This document shows positions 31,901 through 40,265 of a stretch of 40,543 nt of DNA, in pieces. Numbering within the stretch: the first letter of the stretch is position 1; each line of letters starts with the position of its first letter. Both the position numbers and the translations under genes were made by a program. The notes beneath the pieces were generated by a model. The model searched no databases. It saw nothing but the letters and a program-made list of their open reading frames with translations, and was not told where the DNA came from. This DNA comes from CAYTNY01 sp964439215 (lineage in GTDB: Bacteria; Oederibacteriota; PGYV01; CAYTNY01): assembly GCA_964439215.1 (NCBI GenBank), contig CAYTNY010000009.1, forward strand, positions 1 to 40,543, in the 5' to 3' direction.

Positions 31901-34900
31901 ATGGAGTTTTCCATGGTTCCGGGAACGGTTATCTGGCTGTACCAGCTGGCTCCGTTATCCGAAGAAAATTCCATACTCCCTGAATCCGAAGAAACCGTTA
32001 TATCTCCCGTACCGGGCGCAAAATTTCCGTTATCATCCTCTTTTCTTATAACAAGCGTTCCCTCAACACCTGTCTGCAGATTAAGGTAATCCGGCGATAT
32101 ATTGACTTTTGCCGCGGAATCAGCCGAAAAATTAACATTCGTAAAAGCACTCATATGCCCGAAATAAGCGGTTATATTCGCGGCGCCCGCCTTTGTGGAG
32201 CGTATTGAAGCATAAGCGTTCCCGTTTGAATCCGTAATGGCGTAGACATTTCCGCTGACCGTTATTGGTTCAATGACATCTTCCGGTCGATCCGAATTAA
32301 AATCAACTATCGCAAACGGCACATTCGTTCCATCAGGCGCTTTAACATTTGCCGTTATAACAGATTCATCAACTCCGTCCGCCAGAACACCCGACGAAGG
32401 AGCCGCGCTTACAGACAATGAATCTATAACATATACATAATTATCCTCCGGATCCTGCCATCCTCCGCTCCAGGACGGCGACGCTATATTCTCAACTACA
32501 GTACCCGAAGACGGAAGTACATTGTCATTTGAAAACACCGTATACTGAACCTCTCCCGAAGCGTTTGTAATTACTACATTATCATAAACAGCGTTAAATG
32601 TACCCAGCCGGTTTGAAGGAGCGCCGTTAAAACCCACATTCCCCGTATCCTGCGAAAGAAAAATATTTTCGTAATCCTCCCCGCCAAGCATACTTATGTC
32701 AAACTTTCTGTGGTACCACTGCCCTTTTGCGTATTCGGATATATCCATTGACGGGTGCACTCTTATGGAATTCTGATCCCTTATGTAATTCTGTGTCGCC
32801 TGTCCGTAATCCCTCATGTTTCCGAAACTTCCGTCCTGAAATTCCGTGGACGTGTAAAACTCCGCGGATGTTTCCGGCACAAAAACATCAAATTCCAGAT
32901 ACGAGTTTTCCGGAAATGTATAATTTCTGTTGTCTATCTGTACATAACAGTACTGATAACTGTTGGCCTCAGTAAGAAAAGAAGTCAAAAGCATGGGCCT
33001 GTTATAAGCCGTTGACGGCTCATAAACATTGATATTATTGCTTACTCCCGATATGGAATTAATGCTGTCAGCCGCGGTTATGGTATGAACCCCCGCGGTA
33101 TTCAGCACTGCCGCAAAGAGCCTGCTTCCCGAATCCGTGGAAATAAATGAATAATCAGAAGGCAGTTCGGCAGCGCCGTCTGTTGATGTAAAATTAACTG
33201 TCCCGTCATAATCATCCACGGTATTGCCATACTCATCTTTTGCGGTAACGCTGAAAGTAAAAGCAACTCCTGTATTCGCGGTTGTGGGCGCGCTCACCAA
33301 CAGTTCATAAACTGATCCCGCCAGAACATTTATTCCGTTTGAAGTTCCGTTTATGGAAGGTTCAAAAACATCATTAACCGAAACGGTCTGCAGCCCTTTT
33401 GTCCGCAGCTCCACCGGAACCACTATTGTACCCGCATCAGACAAGGTAAAACTTGTGTCAGAGGGCAAAACAGCCAGATTGTCCGACGACCCAAACGCGA
33501 TGGTTCCCGTATAACCCGTAACATCATTGTTGTAAGCGTCTTTTGCCGTAACGGTCGCATAAAATGTATCGCCCGCATTTACCGTGGAAGGCGCCGATAC
33601 AGTGAAATTAACCGGCACTGCCGCAGTAACATTTACATCCGCGCTTCCCGTAATGGAAGACTCCTCCGTGTCCGTGCCGATTATTGTCTGAATGCCTGTT
33701 TCCATAATCTCCACGGCAAATACATGCACCCCTTCATCCACTGCCGGCACATAAGTATAATCGCCCGGCAAATTATATATTGATGCGTTCGTCGTAAAAT
33801 GAACTGTGCCTTCATAATTCTCCGCAACAAGATCGCCGTAAGCTTCTGTTGTTTTTGCCGTCACCGTAATATAAAAAACATCCCCTACAGTAACCGAGTC
33901 CGGCGCTTGTATGTCATAGCTGCCCGTTTCCATCGTGGGCGTAAAACTCGGAGTTGCCGTGGGAGTTGACGTAAGTGTAACCGTATCCGTGATTGTTGCC
34001 GTAATACTCGGCGTTGCTGTCTGCGTGGCGGTTTGAGTTATTGTCGCAGTCACGGTCAGCGTTGATGTTTCAGTCACTGTTTTTGTCGCTGTTTCTGTAG
34101 CGGTTTCCGTCACTGTACGGGTAATTGTTTCTGTTGCCGTTTCTGTCATGGTGCGGGTAACTGTTTCTGTTGCGGTTTCGGTCGCTGTTTCCGTTATTGT
34201 TTCTGTGGCTGTTTTTGTGATTGTCCGCGTTGCTGTTTTTGTAACTGTTTCAGTCGCTGTTTCTGTAACTGTTTCCGTAACTGTCTCTGTGCCGGTCTCT
34301 GTCACTGTACGGGTAATTGTTTCTGTCACTGTTTCCGTCACGGTCTGTGTATTTGTGGCGCTCACGGTATCCGTAACCGTGGGCGTGGCTGTCCGGGTCA
34401 CTGTCTGCGTCACCGTCTCTGTCACCGACTCCGTCACTGTTTCCGTCACCGTCTCTGTCGCTGTTTCTGTCACCGTCCGGGTGGCTGTTTCCGTCACTGT
34501 CCGGGTCGCTGTTTCCGTCACTGTCTTAGTTGACGTAGGCGTAAAAGTATAAGTGTGCGTAAGCGTTATTGTGGGAGTCACGGTTTGCGTCACGGTCTGT
34601 GTCACGGTTTCTGTAACTGTCTGTGTAACTGTCTGCGTGATTGTTTCGGTCACGGTTTCCGTAACTGTTGCGGTCGGTGTATCGGTTGATGTTTCGGTTA
34701 TTGTGGAAGTCGCCGTATATGTCGGAGAATTGGTATGTGTGGGCGTTATGGTATATGTCGGAGCGGGATTGCGCTCATATTCTATTGTTATGGAATTTAT
34801 ATAAGGTGAAACAAAATTGTCATACGTCATAAGATCCGCACGCCACTTTATTGAGGTCCCCGAATCATCCGGATAATCCTCAAGCCGCACTCCTTCGCCG

Positions 34901-37086
34901 GATGAAACCGGGATCCAGGTATCCCCGCCGTTTGCGGATAAATAATATGCGGTCTGCTGATTATTAAGTTCTTCAGAGGCGCTGAGCGTAATACTCATAT
35001 AACCGGCAAACCATCCGTCCACTTCCAGCGACCGGGCCGCGCCCGGCGTTATAAACGTCAGGCCGTACCTGTTGAGTTTTGCGTTGTCCCCGGCGGCTAT
35101 CCAGTAATCACCGTTGTAAACAACCGTATTTATATTAAATGCGCCGAAATTCTCAAGATCACCGCTCTCATCCGTATAAGGCGACGTACCGGTATCGCTG
35201 TTTATCTTTCCGCCGTTTCCCGCTATATACCATTTTGACGCATTGGCGTCATAATCAATTGACCTTATCGTATTTGTACCGAACCCGGACAGATTTCCCG
35301 ACTGATTGCTTATCCCGCCAAAATAATATTCAGCAAGCCTTCCTGAATCGCAGCCGATGCGCACTTTTGCCAGGCCGGAATTCACTTCATCCCACGCAAG
35401 CGTATTTACGTTATAGGTCCCGCCCAAAGCATTGCTCAGCATGGAATTATAGCTTGTATATGACTGTGTTCCTTCGTTGTACGCGCCTATATTGCCGTTG
35501 TCTCCGCCTATCATCCACTCATTAAGCGTTGTCCCCATATATGCAACCGCCCTTATGGATTCACCCGCACTCCATCCGCCTCCCGTGATCACGCTGCTTC
35601 TGTCTGTAAATGTATCTCCGTCCAGCGATACCGACAGCCGGCCGCCGCCGCCGCCTATTATCCAGTACGAACCGTTCTCTTCCCACTCTATCGCGTTTAC
35701 GCTGTATGAACCAAAACCCAGCTGCGTTGTTTTGGAAGTAAACGACACTCCGTCATAAACACTTAAACGCCCGCTCGTCCCGCCTATCAGCCAGTACGAA
35801 CCGTTCCACCCTATTGAAAGAACATTTCTGTCGCCGAAGCCGAGCTGTGATTTAAGATCCGTAAACGAAGAGCCGTCATACATATTAAGCGAACCGCTGT
35901 CTCCCCCTATCAGCCAGTAACTTCCGTTCCGGCCCGCACAGCGTATATTATTTTTTCCGAAATCTTTTATCTCTCCCGAAAGATCCGTATTAGAAGGAGA
36001 TGACGCTCCGCCTTCTCTCTTTAAAATACGGCTGTTCCTGCCTCCCAAAAGATTCACGCCGCTCCCGCTGCTGTTTACGGCCCATACAGGGTCTGAATCA
36101 AAATATGTTTCATTTGCCTGAAGATTAAATGTACTCAGATCCGTTGATGTATAATACCTCGTGACAGAACCTGAACTCCCCGCAATAATCCAGTAACTGC
36201 CGTTATGATGAATGCTCCATATTGATGTCATTGATACTGAAGAACTTCTGTCAGTAAAAGAAGTACCGTTATAGGACACAAGCTTCCCGTCTCCGCCTCC
36301 TATAAGAAATGTACTGCCGCTGTAATCAACGGTATAAAGATCATATACGCCGCCCAGAGCCGTTTCAAGCGAAGAAGACAGGTCGCTCCAGCTTGCGCCG
36401 TCGTATTTTGCTATTTTTCCGTCATCCCCGATTATCAGCCAATAGCTTCCGTTAAATACTATCGCATTTACATCACTTGCACCGAAGCCCAGATTGGTTT
36501 TTTCATCCGTCCAGTCTGTCCCGTCAAATCTGTTTAATGCGCCGGACGCGCCGCCTATCAGCCAGTAAGTACTCGGCGTATCCTTATATGCCGCGGCCCT
36601 GACGTCTCCCGGGAAATTTACCAGTTCAGGCGCAAGATCCGTAAACGAAGAACCGTCATAACTTTTTAATTTCTTGCCGCTGCCGCAGATAAGCCAGTAA
36701 TCACCGTTATAATGTATGTCATTTACCGTATTGGTTCCGAAGCCCAGATCCACACTTAAATTTATAAAATTAACGCCGTTATATGAATTTAATTTTCCGC
36801 CCTCACCGCCCAAGAGCCACAGAGAATCGTCCGCATTGTATTCTATAGCGGTCACGCCACCGCCCCAGTTTACAACGCCCGTGGTTTCCGCAAAACGATT
36901 GTCCCGGTCAAGCTGCACCCGGTTGTCCGTTGTGTTCCAGTTAGCCGTTGTATTTGCATCATCCTTATAAAGATTGTCATTAAAATTTTCCGTGAATTCC
37001 GCCGCAAAAACAAAACCCGCGGAGAATGCAAATATAACGGCGGAAAAAACAACTTTTTTTATCAAATACCCTTTTTTATTTATCAT
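28990..37086 (-). CDS. Giant surface protein: propeller-like repeats, two Thr-rich stalks, Ig-like domains, FlgD-like C-terminal domain
   Basis: 2698 residues from the ATG at 37086 (GGAG 5 nt upstream; an alternative GTG is 6 bp earlier). A signal peptide ends near FVFA. Residues ~70-685 hold fourteen repeats of about 46 residues with the core YWLIGGxxGxLxxYDGxxFTDL, suggesting two seven-bladed propellers. A beta domain (~686-770) follows. Two stalks of T-x-T-x sequence (TVTQ/TVTE/TATR units) lie at ~774-1049 and ~2283-2610. Between them are about ten Ig-like domains (invasin-like and GxxYxLxVSAP types) plus a lectin/jellyroll-like insert (~1380-1530). The last ~85 residues (YPVPYNPA ... FEWNGKNRDGEEAAPGIYFYII ... 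GKFFIVN) resemble FlgD-Ig/type IX sorting domains. The size and domains suggest adhesion or a surface layer. A promoter is at 37114-37141. Confidence 0.9.
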   Translation of the reverse strand: MINKKGYLIKKVVFSAVIFAFSAGFVFAAEFTENFNDNLYKDDANTTANWNTTDNRVQLDRDNRFAETTGVVNWGGGVTAIEYNADDSLWLLGGEGGKLNSYNGVNFINLSVDLGFGTNTVNDIHYNGDYWLICGSGKKLKSYDGSSFTDLAPELVNFPGDVRAAAYKDTPSTYWLIGGASGALNRFDGTDWTDEKTNLGFGASDVNAIVFNGSYWLIIGDDGKIAKYDGASWSDLSSSLETALGGVYDLYTVDYSGSTFLIGGGDGKLVSYNGTSFTDRSSSVSMTSIWSIHHNGSYWIIAGSSGSVTRYYTSTDLSTFNLQANETYFDSDPVWAVNSSGSGVNLLGGRNSRILKREGGASSPSNTDLSGEIKDFGKNNIRCAGRNGSYWLIGGDSGSLNMYDGSSFTDLKSQLGFGDRNVLSIGWNGSYWLIGGTSGRLSVYDGVSFTSKTTQLGFGSYSVNAIEWEENGSYWIIGGGGGRLSVSLDGDTFTDRSSVITGGGWSAGESIRAVAYMGTTLNEWMIGGDNGNIGAYNEGTQSYTSYNSMLSNALGGTYNVNTLAWDEVNSGLAKVRIGCDSGRLAEYYFGGISNQSGNLSGFGTNTIRSIDYDANASKWYIAGNGGKINSDTGTSPYTDESGDLENFGAFNINTVVYNGDYWIAAGDNAKLNRYGLTFITPGAARSLEVDGWFAGYMSITLSASEELNNQQTAYYLSANGGDTWIPVSSGEGVRLEDYPDDSGTSIKWRADLMTYDNFVSPYINSITIEYERNPAPTYTITPTHTNSPTYTATSTITETSTDTPTATVTETVTETITQTVTQTVTETVTQTVTQTVTPTITLTHTYTFTPTSTKTVTETATRTVTETATRTVTETATETVTETVTESVTETVTQTVTRTATPTVTDTVSATNTQTVTETVTETITRTVTETGTETVTETVTETATETVTKTATRTITKTATETITETATETATETVTRTMTETATETITRTVTETATETATKTVTETSTLTVTATITQTATQTATPSITATITDTVTLTSTPTATPSFTPTMETGSYDIQAPDSVTVGDVFYITVTAKTTEAYGDLVAENYEGTVHFTTNASIYNLPGDYTYVPAVDEGVHVFAVEIMETGIQTIIGTDTEESSITGSADVNVTAAVPVNFTVSAPSTVNAGDTFYATVTAKDAYNNDVTGYTGTIAFGSSDNLAVLPSDTSFTLSDAGTIVVPVELRTKGLQTVSVNDVFEPSINGTSNGINVLAGSVYELLVSAPTTANTGVAFTFSVTAKDEYGNTVDDYDGTVNFTSTDGAAELPSDYSFISTDSGSRLFAAVLNTAGVHTITAADSINSISGVSNNINVYEPSTAYNRPMLLTSFLTEANSYQYCYVQIDNRNYTFPENSYLEFDVFVPETSAEFYTSTEFQDGSFGNMRDYGQATQNYIRDQNSIRVHPSMDISEYAKGQWYHRKFDISMLGGEDYENIFLSQDTGNVGFNGAPSNRLGTFNAVYDNVVITNASGEVQYTVFSNDNVLPSSGTVVENIASPSWSGGWQDPEDNYVYVIDSLSVSAAPSSGVLADGVDESVITANVKAPDGTNVPFAIVDFNSDRPEDVIEPITVSGNVYAITDSNGNAYASIRSTKAGAANITAYFGHMSAFTNVNFSADSAAKVNISPDYLNLQTGVEGTLVIRKEDDNGNFAPGTGDITVSSDSGSMEFSSDNGASWYSQITVPGTMENSILVRDSVQNTAQVSAAAAGIQGDTAFVYVNDTPASSLAIEPADSSARAGEPVSIAVQAKDTFGNNAFSNTSVNISSSSGTMRFSTDLSSWHSDIDVNLVSGAASLYYKDTSMGSGILITASDNSSVLSSGSAYADITANDPAELTAWADRYAVNAGDTVTVTVLVADAYGNPVSGRPVEFTEFVQSGKTQDASVSPASGTTDANGLMNTQFTVSTDSSGSMNYLVCDSTGLLGKTVTISAAGTADRLAFLPNPMSQGAGKEGTLFVNAKDSNGYNSPAPAGHEDVLIYADDPAVLFSADSGENWYAGVTVTLDAGGEADVLVKCPTEGVYNMTAEDLNTGAGNLADASTTLTISTGYFLRISPLSPVSAPAGSVVTAAAQIVDQDGDPASLDGVSITFATNNGSINPIDAFTDSSGYAEAYLTLSILSGVEHIVSGTMTNPSDSSESAVITSEPNVSFSITAPSSAYSGVPVYVTVRARDEFGSTASDYTGTVEFTSTDSSAELPSSYTFTVGDGGIRVFEVTFNENGIQSVTVTDNVDSEITGESNNVLVEDAPTPTVTRTVTPTITPTFTATPSNTQTVTQTVTQTVTQTVTQTVTQTITETVTQTVTQTVTQTVTQSVTQTVTETVTQTVTQSVTQTVTGTATQTVTETATPTVTRTSTRTVTRTVTETATPTVTRTSTRTVTRTVTETATRTVTQTSTLTVTETATQTITRTSTRTVTETATQTITRTVTGTATPSFTATNTQTHTHTPTITETHTITQTHTITPEFTPTITPTITVTYTITETSTPSITVTATRTVTQTVTRTNTQTITQTNTPTFTPSFTVTVTPSNTPTSTLTATGTATPSITETYTHTPTQTITPTWTITQTHTISPTVTMTPTPPDVAGIYPVPYNPASAVRGTLKFLLPEESDIEIYSAAGYLVFEVKGVIQRFEWNGKNRDGEEAAPGIYFYIIRSASETETGKFFIVN
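29254..30238 (-). repeat. Tandem 12-bp-period repeat encoding the C-proximal Thr-rich stalk
   Basis: Nearly a kilobase of repeats with a basic 12-bp unit (codons for T-V-T-Q, T-V-T-E, T-V-T-R or T-A-T-x). Higher-order duplications occur, the clearest being the 60-bp pair at 29821-29940. Threonine at every second residue suits extended beta structure or dense O-glycosylation. Confidence 0.85.
29821..29940 (-). repeat. 60-bp near-perfect tandem duplication inside the stalk
   Basis: 29821-29880 and 29881-29940 are identical except for one base (T at 29869, C at 29929), which is synonymous. Surrounding units are much more diverged, so this duplication is recent. Confidence 0.9.
33940..34762 (-). 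repeat. Tandem 12-bp-period repeat encoding the N-proximal Thr-rich stalk
   Basis: About 820 bp of the same T-x-T-x coding pattern (T-E-T-V, T-R-T-V, T-A-T-E units), with more varied codons than the C-proximal tract. It separates the propeller-like part from the Ig-like part of the giant protein. Confidence 0.85.
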
Positions 37087-37113
37087 TGTCACTCCGGATT
37101 TTCGCCCTTTATA

Positions 37114-37141
37114 AATATATCAGAAATCAAGAAAATTTCAA
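37114..37141 (-). promoter_or_regulatory. Candidate sigma-70-type promoter for the giant gene operon
   Basis: On the minus strand TTGAAA (37141-37136), a 16-bp spacer, and TATATT (37119-37114). The predicted leader is about 20-25 nt and contains the GGAG ribosome binding site for the ATG at 37086. Confidence 0.55.
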
Positions 37142-37310
37142 TGCTTTTTTCCGGATATACAGCATATTTTCAGGGCTTTCCGGCGGAAAACTCCGCCCTT
37201 ATTTTTAATTTCTTTCTGTTAATATTTTAAATTATACGGTTTATCCTGTTTTTTTACAATAATTTTTATTTCTTATTCTGATATGTTTATTCATATTCAC
37301 ATGTTTTTAC
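37142..37310. other. AT-rich core of the divergent spacer between the giant gene and the MFS gene
   Basis: Part of the 261-bp divergent region (37087-37347). Outside the two promoters, nothing gene-like is seen. Short CCGG-centred dyads occur (TTCCGG/CCGGAA around 37150-37190), but no clear shared operator. Confidence 0.4.
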
Positions 37311-37339
37311 TTGAAGTTTCAACGTTAAAACTCTATAAT
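37311..37339 (+). promoter_or_regulatory. Sigma-70-type promoter placed on the MFS start codon
   Basis: TTGAAG (37311-37316), an exact 17-bp spacer, and a consensus TATAAT (37334-37339). Only 8 bp separate the -10 box from the ATG at 37348, so transcription should start at or within 2 nt of the A of the ATG. Confidence 0.8.
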
Positions 37340-37347
37340 ATTCCACT

Positions 37348-38523
37348 ATGGAAACAAAACAAAAACTAAACAGATTAATTCTTATAACAGTGCTTTTTAC
37401 GCTCGGGATGGTTTTTTCCGATGTTTTTGTAAACATCTATATATGGAGGCTGAAAAACAACTTTCCTTTGATCATCACATATATGCTGTCAACCTTCTGT
37501 GTTGTTCCGGTTATCTTTTATCTTATGGGGCATCTCGCAAGAAGGACGGACCGTGTAAACATATACAAACTCGGACTTATATTCCACGCTGTTTTTTATC
37601 TGAGCGTGATCATCTTAAACGAAAACGTTGTGAATTTCCTTATTCCCGTGGGTATTCTGCGCGGGCTTGCAATGGGTTTTTACTGGTTTGGATACCATGT
37701 TCTGACCTATGATTATACGAACTCCGGCAACAGGGACAGGTTCTATTCCTACGCAAGCATTGCCAGCGGCGCAAGCTCCCTTTTCGCCCCGCCCATTGCC
37801 GGGTATATAATAGTAAAACTTACCGACTTTACGGGATATTACGCAATATTCGGGATAACCGTTATCCTGCTTGCAGCGGCCATGATCCTGTCCACCACGC
37901 TTCACTCAGGCCCCATCAACCATCCTTACAGAATAAAAGACCTTATTTTCGGAGGAAGCAAAAGATGGAAAGGAGTTATGCGGGCATACTTTTTTCTCAC
38001 CGCCAAAGACTCCATACAGATGTTTCTTTTTGCGGTGCTTATAGTAAAAGTTACTGACAGCGAATTCACATTCGGAAAAATCGCGATGATTTTCGCTCTG
38101 CTTGTCATTATAACGGCATATCTGATGGGCAAGGTTTCAAAACCAAAAAACAGGACCGGCTTTGTTTTTTTCGGATGTGTCATACAGTTTGCCGGAGCCT
38201 GTTTTCTTATTTACGAAATAAACATCATAACCCTTATTATACATTCGGTGTTAAACCCAATCGGAGATCAGATGATAAGAATACCTCTGCAGGCTTATTC
38301 CCTTGACGTTATGGGAGAAGACAAAAACATAAACTCCAGAAAAATGGAATACATAGCGGCAAGAGAAATACCCATTACCGCGGGAAGGATCATAACTCTT
38401 TTAATATTCGCGGCATTTATACAGTATATGCCGCTGCACGGAATAAAATCAATAATCTTTCTCGTATCGCTTTTTCCTTTCGGCGCCTGGGCCGCCATGC
38501 GCTTTAAAAACAAAGACGCGTAA
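37348..38523 (+). CDS. Major facilitator superfamily transporter
   Basis: A 391-residue protein with about eleven to twelve hydrophobic spans, the MFS layout. Between spans 2 and 3 is a loop, MGHLARRTDRVNIYKLG, an A-like motif (G-x-L-A-x-R-x-D-R). The central cytoplasmic loop (HSGPINHPYRIKDLIFGGSKRWKGVMRAYF) splits two halves. The later half contains PIGDQMIRIPLQAYSLDVMG. Substrate cannot be assigned. There is no Shine-Dalgarno sequence before the ATG, and the promoter predicts a leaderless mRNA. It is one of only three plus-strand genes in the window. It ends 3 bp from the stop codon of the convergent lipoprotein gene, with no terminator between them. Confidence 0.85.
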   Translation: METKQKLNRLILITVLFTLGMVFSDVFVNIYIWRLKNNFPLIITYMLSTFCVVPVIFYLMGHLARRTDRVNIYKLGLIFHAVFYLSVIILNENVVNFLIPVGILRGLAMGFYWFGYHVLTYDYTNSGNRDRFYSYASIASGASSLFAPPIAGYIIVKLTDFTGYYAIFGITVILLAAAMILSTTLHSGPINHPYRIKDLIFGGSKRWKGVMRAYFFLTAKDSIQMFLFAVLIVKVTDSEFTFGKIAMIFALLVIITAYLMGKVSKPKNRTGFVFFGCVIQFAGACFLIYEINIITLIIHSVLNPIGDQMIRIPLQAYSLDVMGEDKNINSRKMEYIAAREIPITAGRIITLLIFAAFIQYMPLHGIKSIIFLVSLFPFGAWAAMRFKNKDA

Positions 38524-38526
38524 AAA

Positions 38527-38874
38527 CTACTCTCCGGATCCGGGCATCAAGACAGAATCATCTTCATGAAATGAATCGTCATCAGCAGGAGGCTCTTCTT
38601 TTATTCCCGCAATCTCAAGAAAAAGATCATATATGATGCCGGCAGCCAGGCCGGACAGCGCGGCGGTTCCCGTGACAATTAAAACCGATGATGCTTCAGA
38701 CGCATCATTGCTGCGGGCGATATCCGCGCCGGCAAAAGCTCCGCCTGCCGCGGCCGCGGAAACTGCCCCCGCGCCGATAAAACCGTATTTTGCCGGAACT
38801 CTTTTTTTTGCCCCCGCGCACCCCGCTGCCGCAAACAGCAGCACAGCGGCAAAAACAACCGCGGCTTTTCTCAT
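38527..38874 (-). CDS. Small lipoprotein with glycine-zipper-like region
   Basis: 115 residues: lipoprotein signal (VVFAAVLLFAAAGC, lipid Cys19), then an Ala/Gly-rich stretch (GFIGAGAVSAAAAGGAFAGADIA and LIVTGTAALSGLAAGIIYDLFLEIAG). This looks like paired glycine-zipper helices that could sit in or on a membrane. The tail is acidic. The function is unknown. It overlaps the beta-glucosidase stop as ATGA, so the two are translationally coupled. It ends tail-to-tail with the MFS gene. Confidence 0.75.
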   Translation of the reverse strand: MRKAAVVFAAVLLFAAAGCAGAKKRVPAKYGFIGAGAVSAAAAGGAFAGADIARSNDASEASSVLIVTGTAALSGLAAGIIYDLFLEIAGIKEEPPADDDSFHEDDSVLMPGSGE

Positions 38875-40265
38875 GTGGCCGCCGTCTGTTTTACATCATT
38901 TTTTTCAAATCCTGAATCTTTTATCACCTGCGCATACCATCTTCCGCTTTTTTTTATGGTGCGTCCGAGTGTATCGTAGTCAATTCTTATAATTCCGAAA
39001 CGGGGATCATAACCATGCGCCCATTCAAAATTATCCATAAGAGACCAGTAATAATATCCTTTCAGCGGCACGCCTTCATCAATGGCTTTTCTGCATTTTT
39101 CAAGATGATCCTTTATATATTCAAGCCTGTCATTATCAACAACAACACCGTTATCATCAATTTCCGTATCTTTCATTGCCGCGCCGTTTTCCGCTATATA
39201 GATTTCGCTTATATTATAATTATCACTGACATGCTTTAATATTTCATAAATACCTTCCGGATAAACTTCCCATCCCATCTGCGTATACCGGGCGCCCTTC
39301 ACGGGAGTAATATTAACTGTTTTTTTCCAGTCAAATTCCCCGCCGGGGGACCGATTATCAAAGACCCTTGTCCTGAAATAATAATTTATTCCCAGCCAGT
39401 CTGCTTTATATTTTTTTATCTCCTCCATATCCCCGTTTTCAATTTGAGGGGCAATGCCCGCTTCCGTAAACCTTTTCATAATATCCTCCGGATAGCTGCC
39501 TTTAAAAGACGGGTCCATAAACCATCTGTTGAACATGCCGTCAACCAGACCGGCATTATGCCGGCAGGACGGCGTATCTTCCATTTCATGCACGGGTGTA
39601 AGACAGTGTACTATGCCTATTTTTCCGGGTATCTCTTTTTCCCTGAATTTCTTTACCGCTCTTGCATGGGCAATATTCAGATTGTGGGATACCTGTACTG
39701 CTTTTTTTTCATTTTTTATTCCCGGCGCAAAAACCCCCATTCTGTACCCGAGATTCGCAACCACATAAGTTTCATTGAATGTTGACCAGAGTTTTATCCT
39801 GCCTTTAAAATGCTCAAACATGAATGACGCGTATTCCGCAAAATCATCAATTATTTCCCGGTTTTCCCATCCTCCTTCATTATGAAGCGCATAAGGAAGC
39901 TCCCAATGATAAAGTGTTGCATTAGGCTCTATACCCGCATCCAGAAGACCGTCAACAAGACCATCATAAAATTCAAGGCCCTTCGGATTTATACTGCCGC
40001 GTCCTTCAGGAAATATCCTGGCCCAGTTTACCGAAAATCTATAGGACTTCAGGTTAAGCTCTTTCATTAATTCTATATCTTCGCGGTATTTTTCATAATG
40101 TGCGCAGGCAGTATCACCCGTATCATTATTCCGTATATTGCCTTTTTGATGCGTAAAAACATCCCATATGGAAGGTCCTTTTCCGTCCTTGTCCCAGGCA
40201 CCCTCTATCTGATATGATGACGTGGCTGCTCCGAATATAAAGTCTTTGTCAAATTTGATTTCCAT
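38871..40265 (-). CDS. Glycoside hydrolase family 1 beta-glucosidase
   Basis: With the ATG at 40265 (AAGGAG 6 nt upstream; a TTG is 6 bp earlier) it has 464 residues, standard for GH1. The N-terminus FIFGAATSSYQIEGAW is the family signature. The retaining pair is visible: acid/base E165 in WSTFNETYV (TFNE motif) and the nucleophile Glu in IYIAENGAA (about 361). Other conserved pieces are YRFSVNWARIFPEG, LYHWELPYAL, YYWSLMDNFEWAHGYDPRFGIIRIDYDTLGR and KKSGRWY. No signal peptide, so it is a cytoplasmic enzyme cleaving beta-linked disaccharides or glycosides. The nearby MFS transporter could import its substrate (inference). It lies first in a two-gene unit with the small lipoprotein. Confidence 0.95.
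   Translation of the reverse strand: MEIKFDKDFIFGAATSSYQIEGAWDKDGKGPSIWDVFTHQKGNIRNNDTGDTACAHYEKYREDIELMKELNLKSYRFSVNWARIFPEGRGSINPKGLEFYDGLVDGLLDAGIEPNATLYHWELPYALHNEGGWENREIIDDFAEYASFMFEHFKGRIKLWSTFNETYVVANLGYRMGVFAPGIKNEKKAVQVSHNLNIAHARAVKKFREKEIPGKIGIVHCLTPVHEMEDTPSCRHNAGLVDGMFNRWFMDPSFKGSYPEDIMKRFTEAGIAPQIENGDMEEIKKYKADWLGINYYFRTRVFDNRSPGGEFDWKKTVNITPVKGARYTQMGWEVYPEGIYEILKHVSDNYNISEIYIAENGAAMKDTEIDDNGVVVDNDRLEYIKDHLEKCRKAIDEGVPLKGYYYWSLMDNFEWAHGYDPRFGIIRIDYDTLGRTIKKSGRWYAQVIKDSGFEKNDVKQTAAT

Noticed and set aside
29702..34804. Plus-strand open frames reading V-x-V-x repeats across the Thr-rich tracts
   Set aside because: They are reverse-strand readings of the T-x-T-x coding repeats. 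They have no homology or ribosome binding sites, while the minus-strand gene is continuous and well structured.
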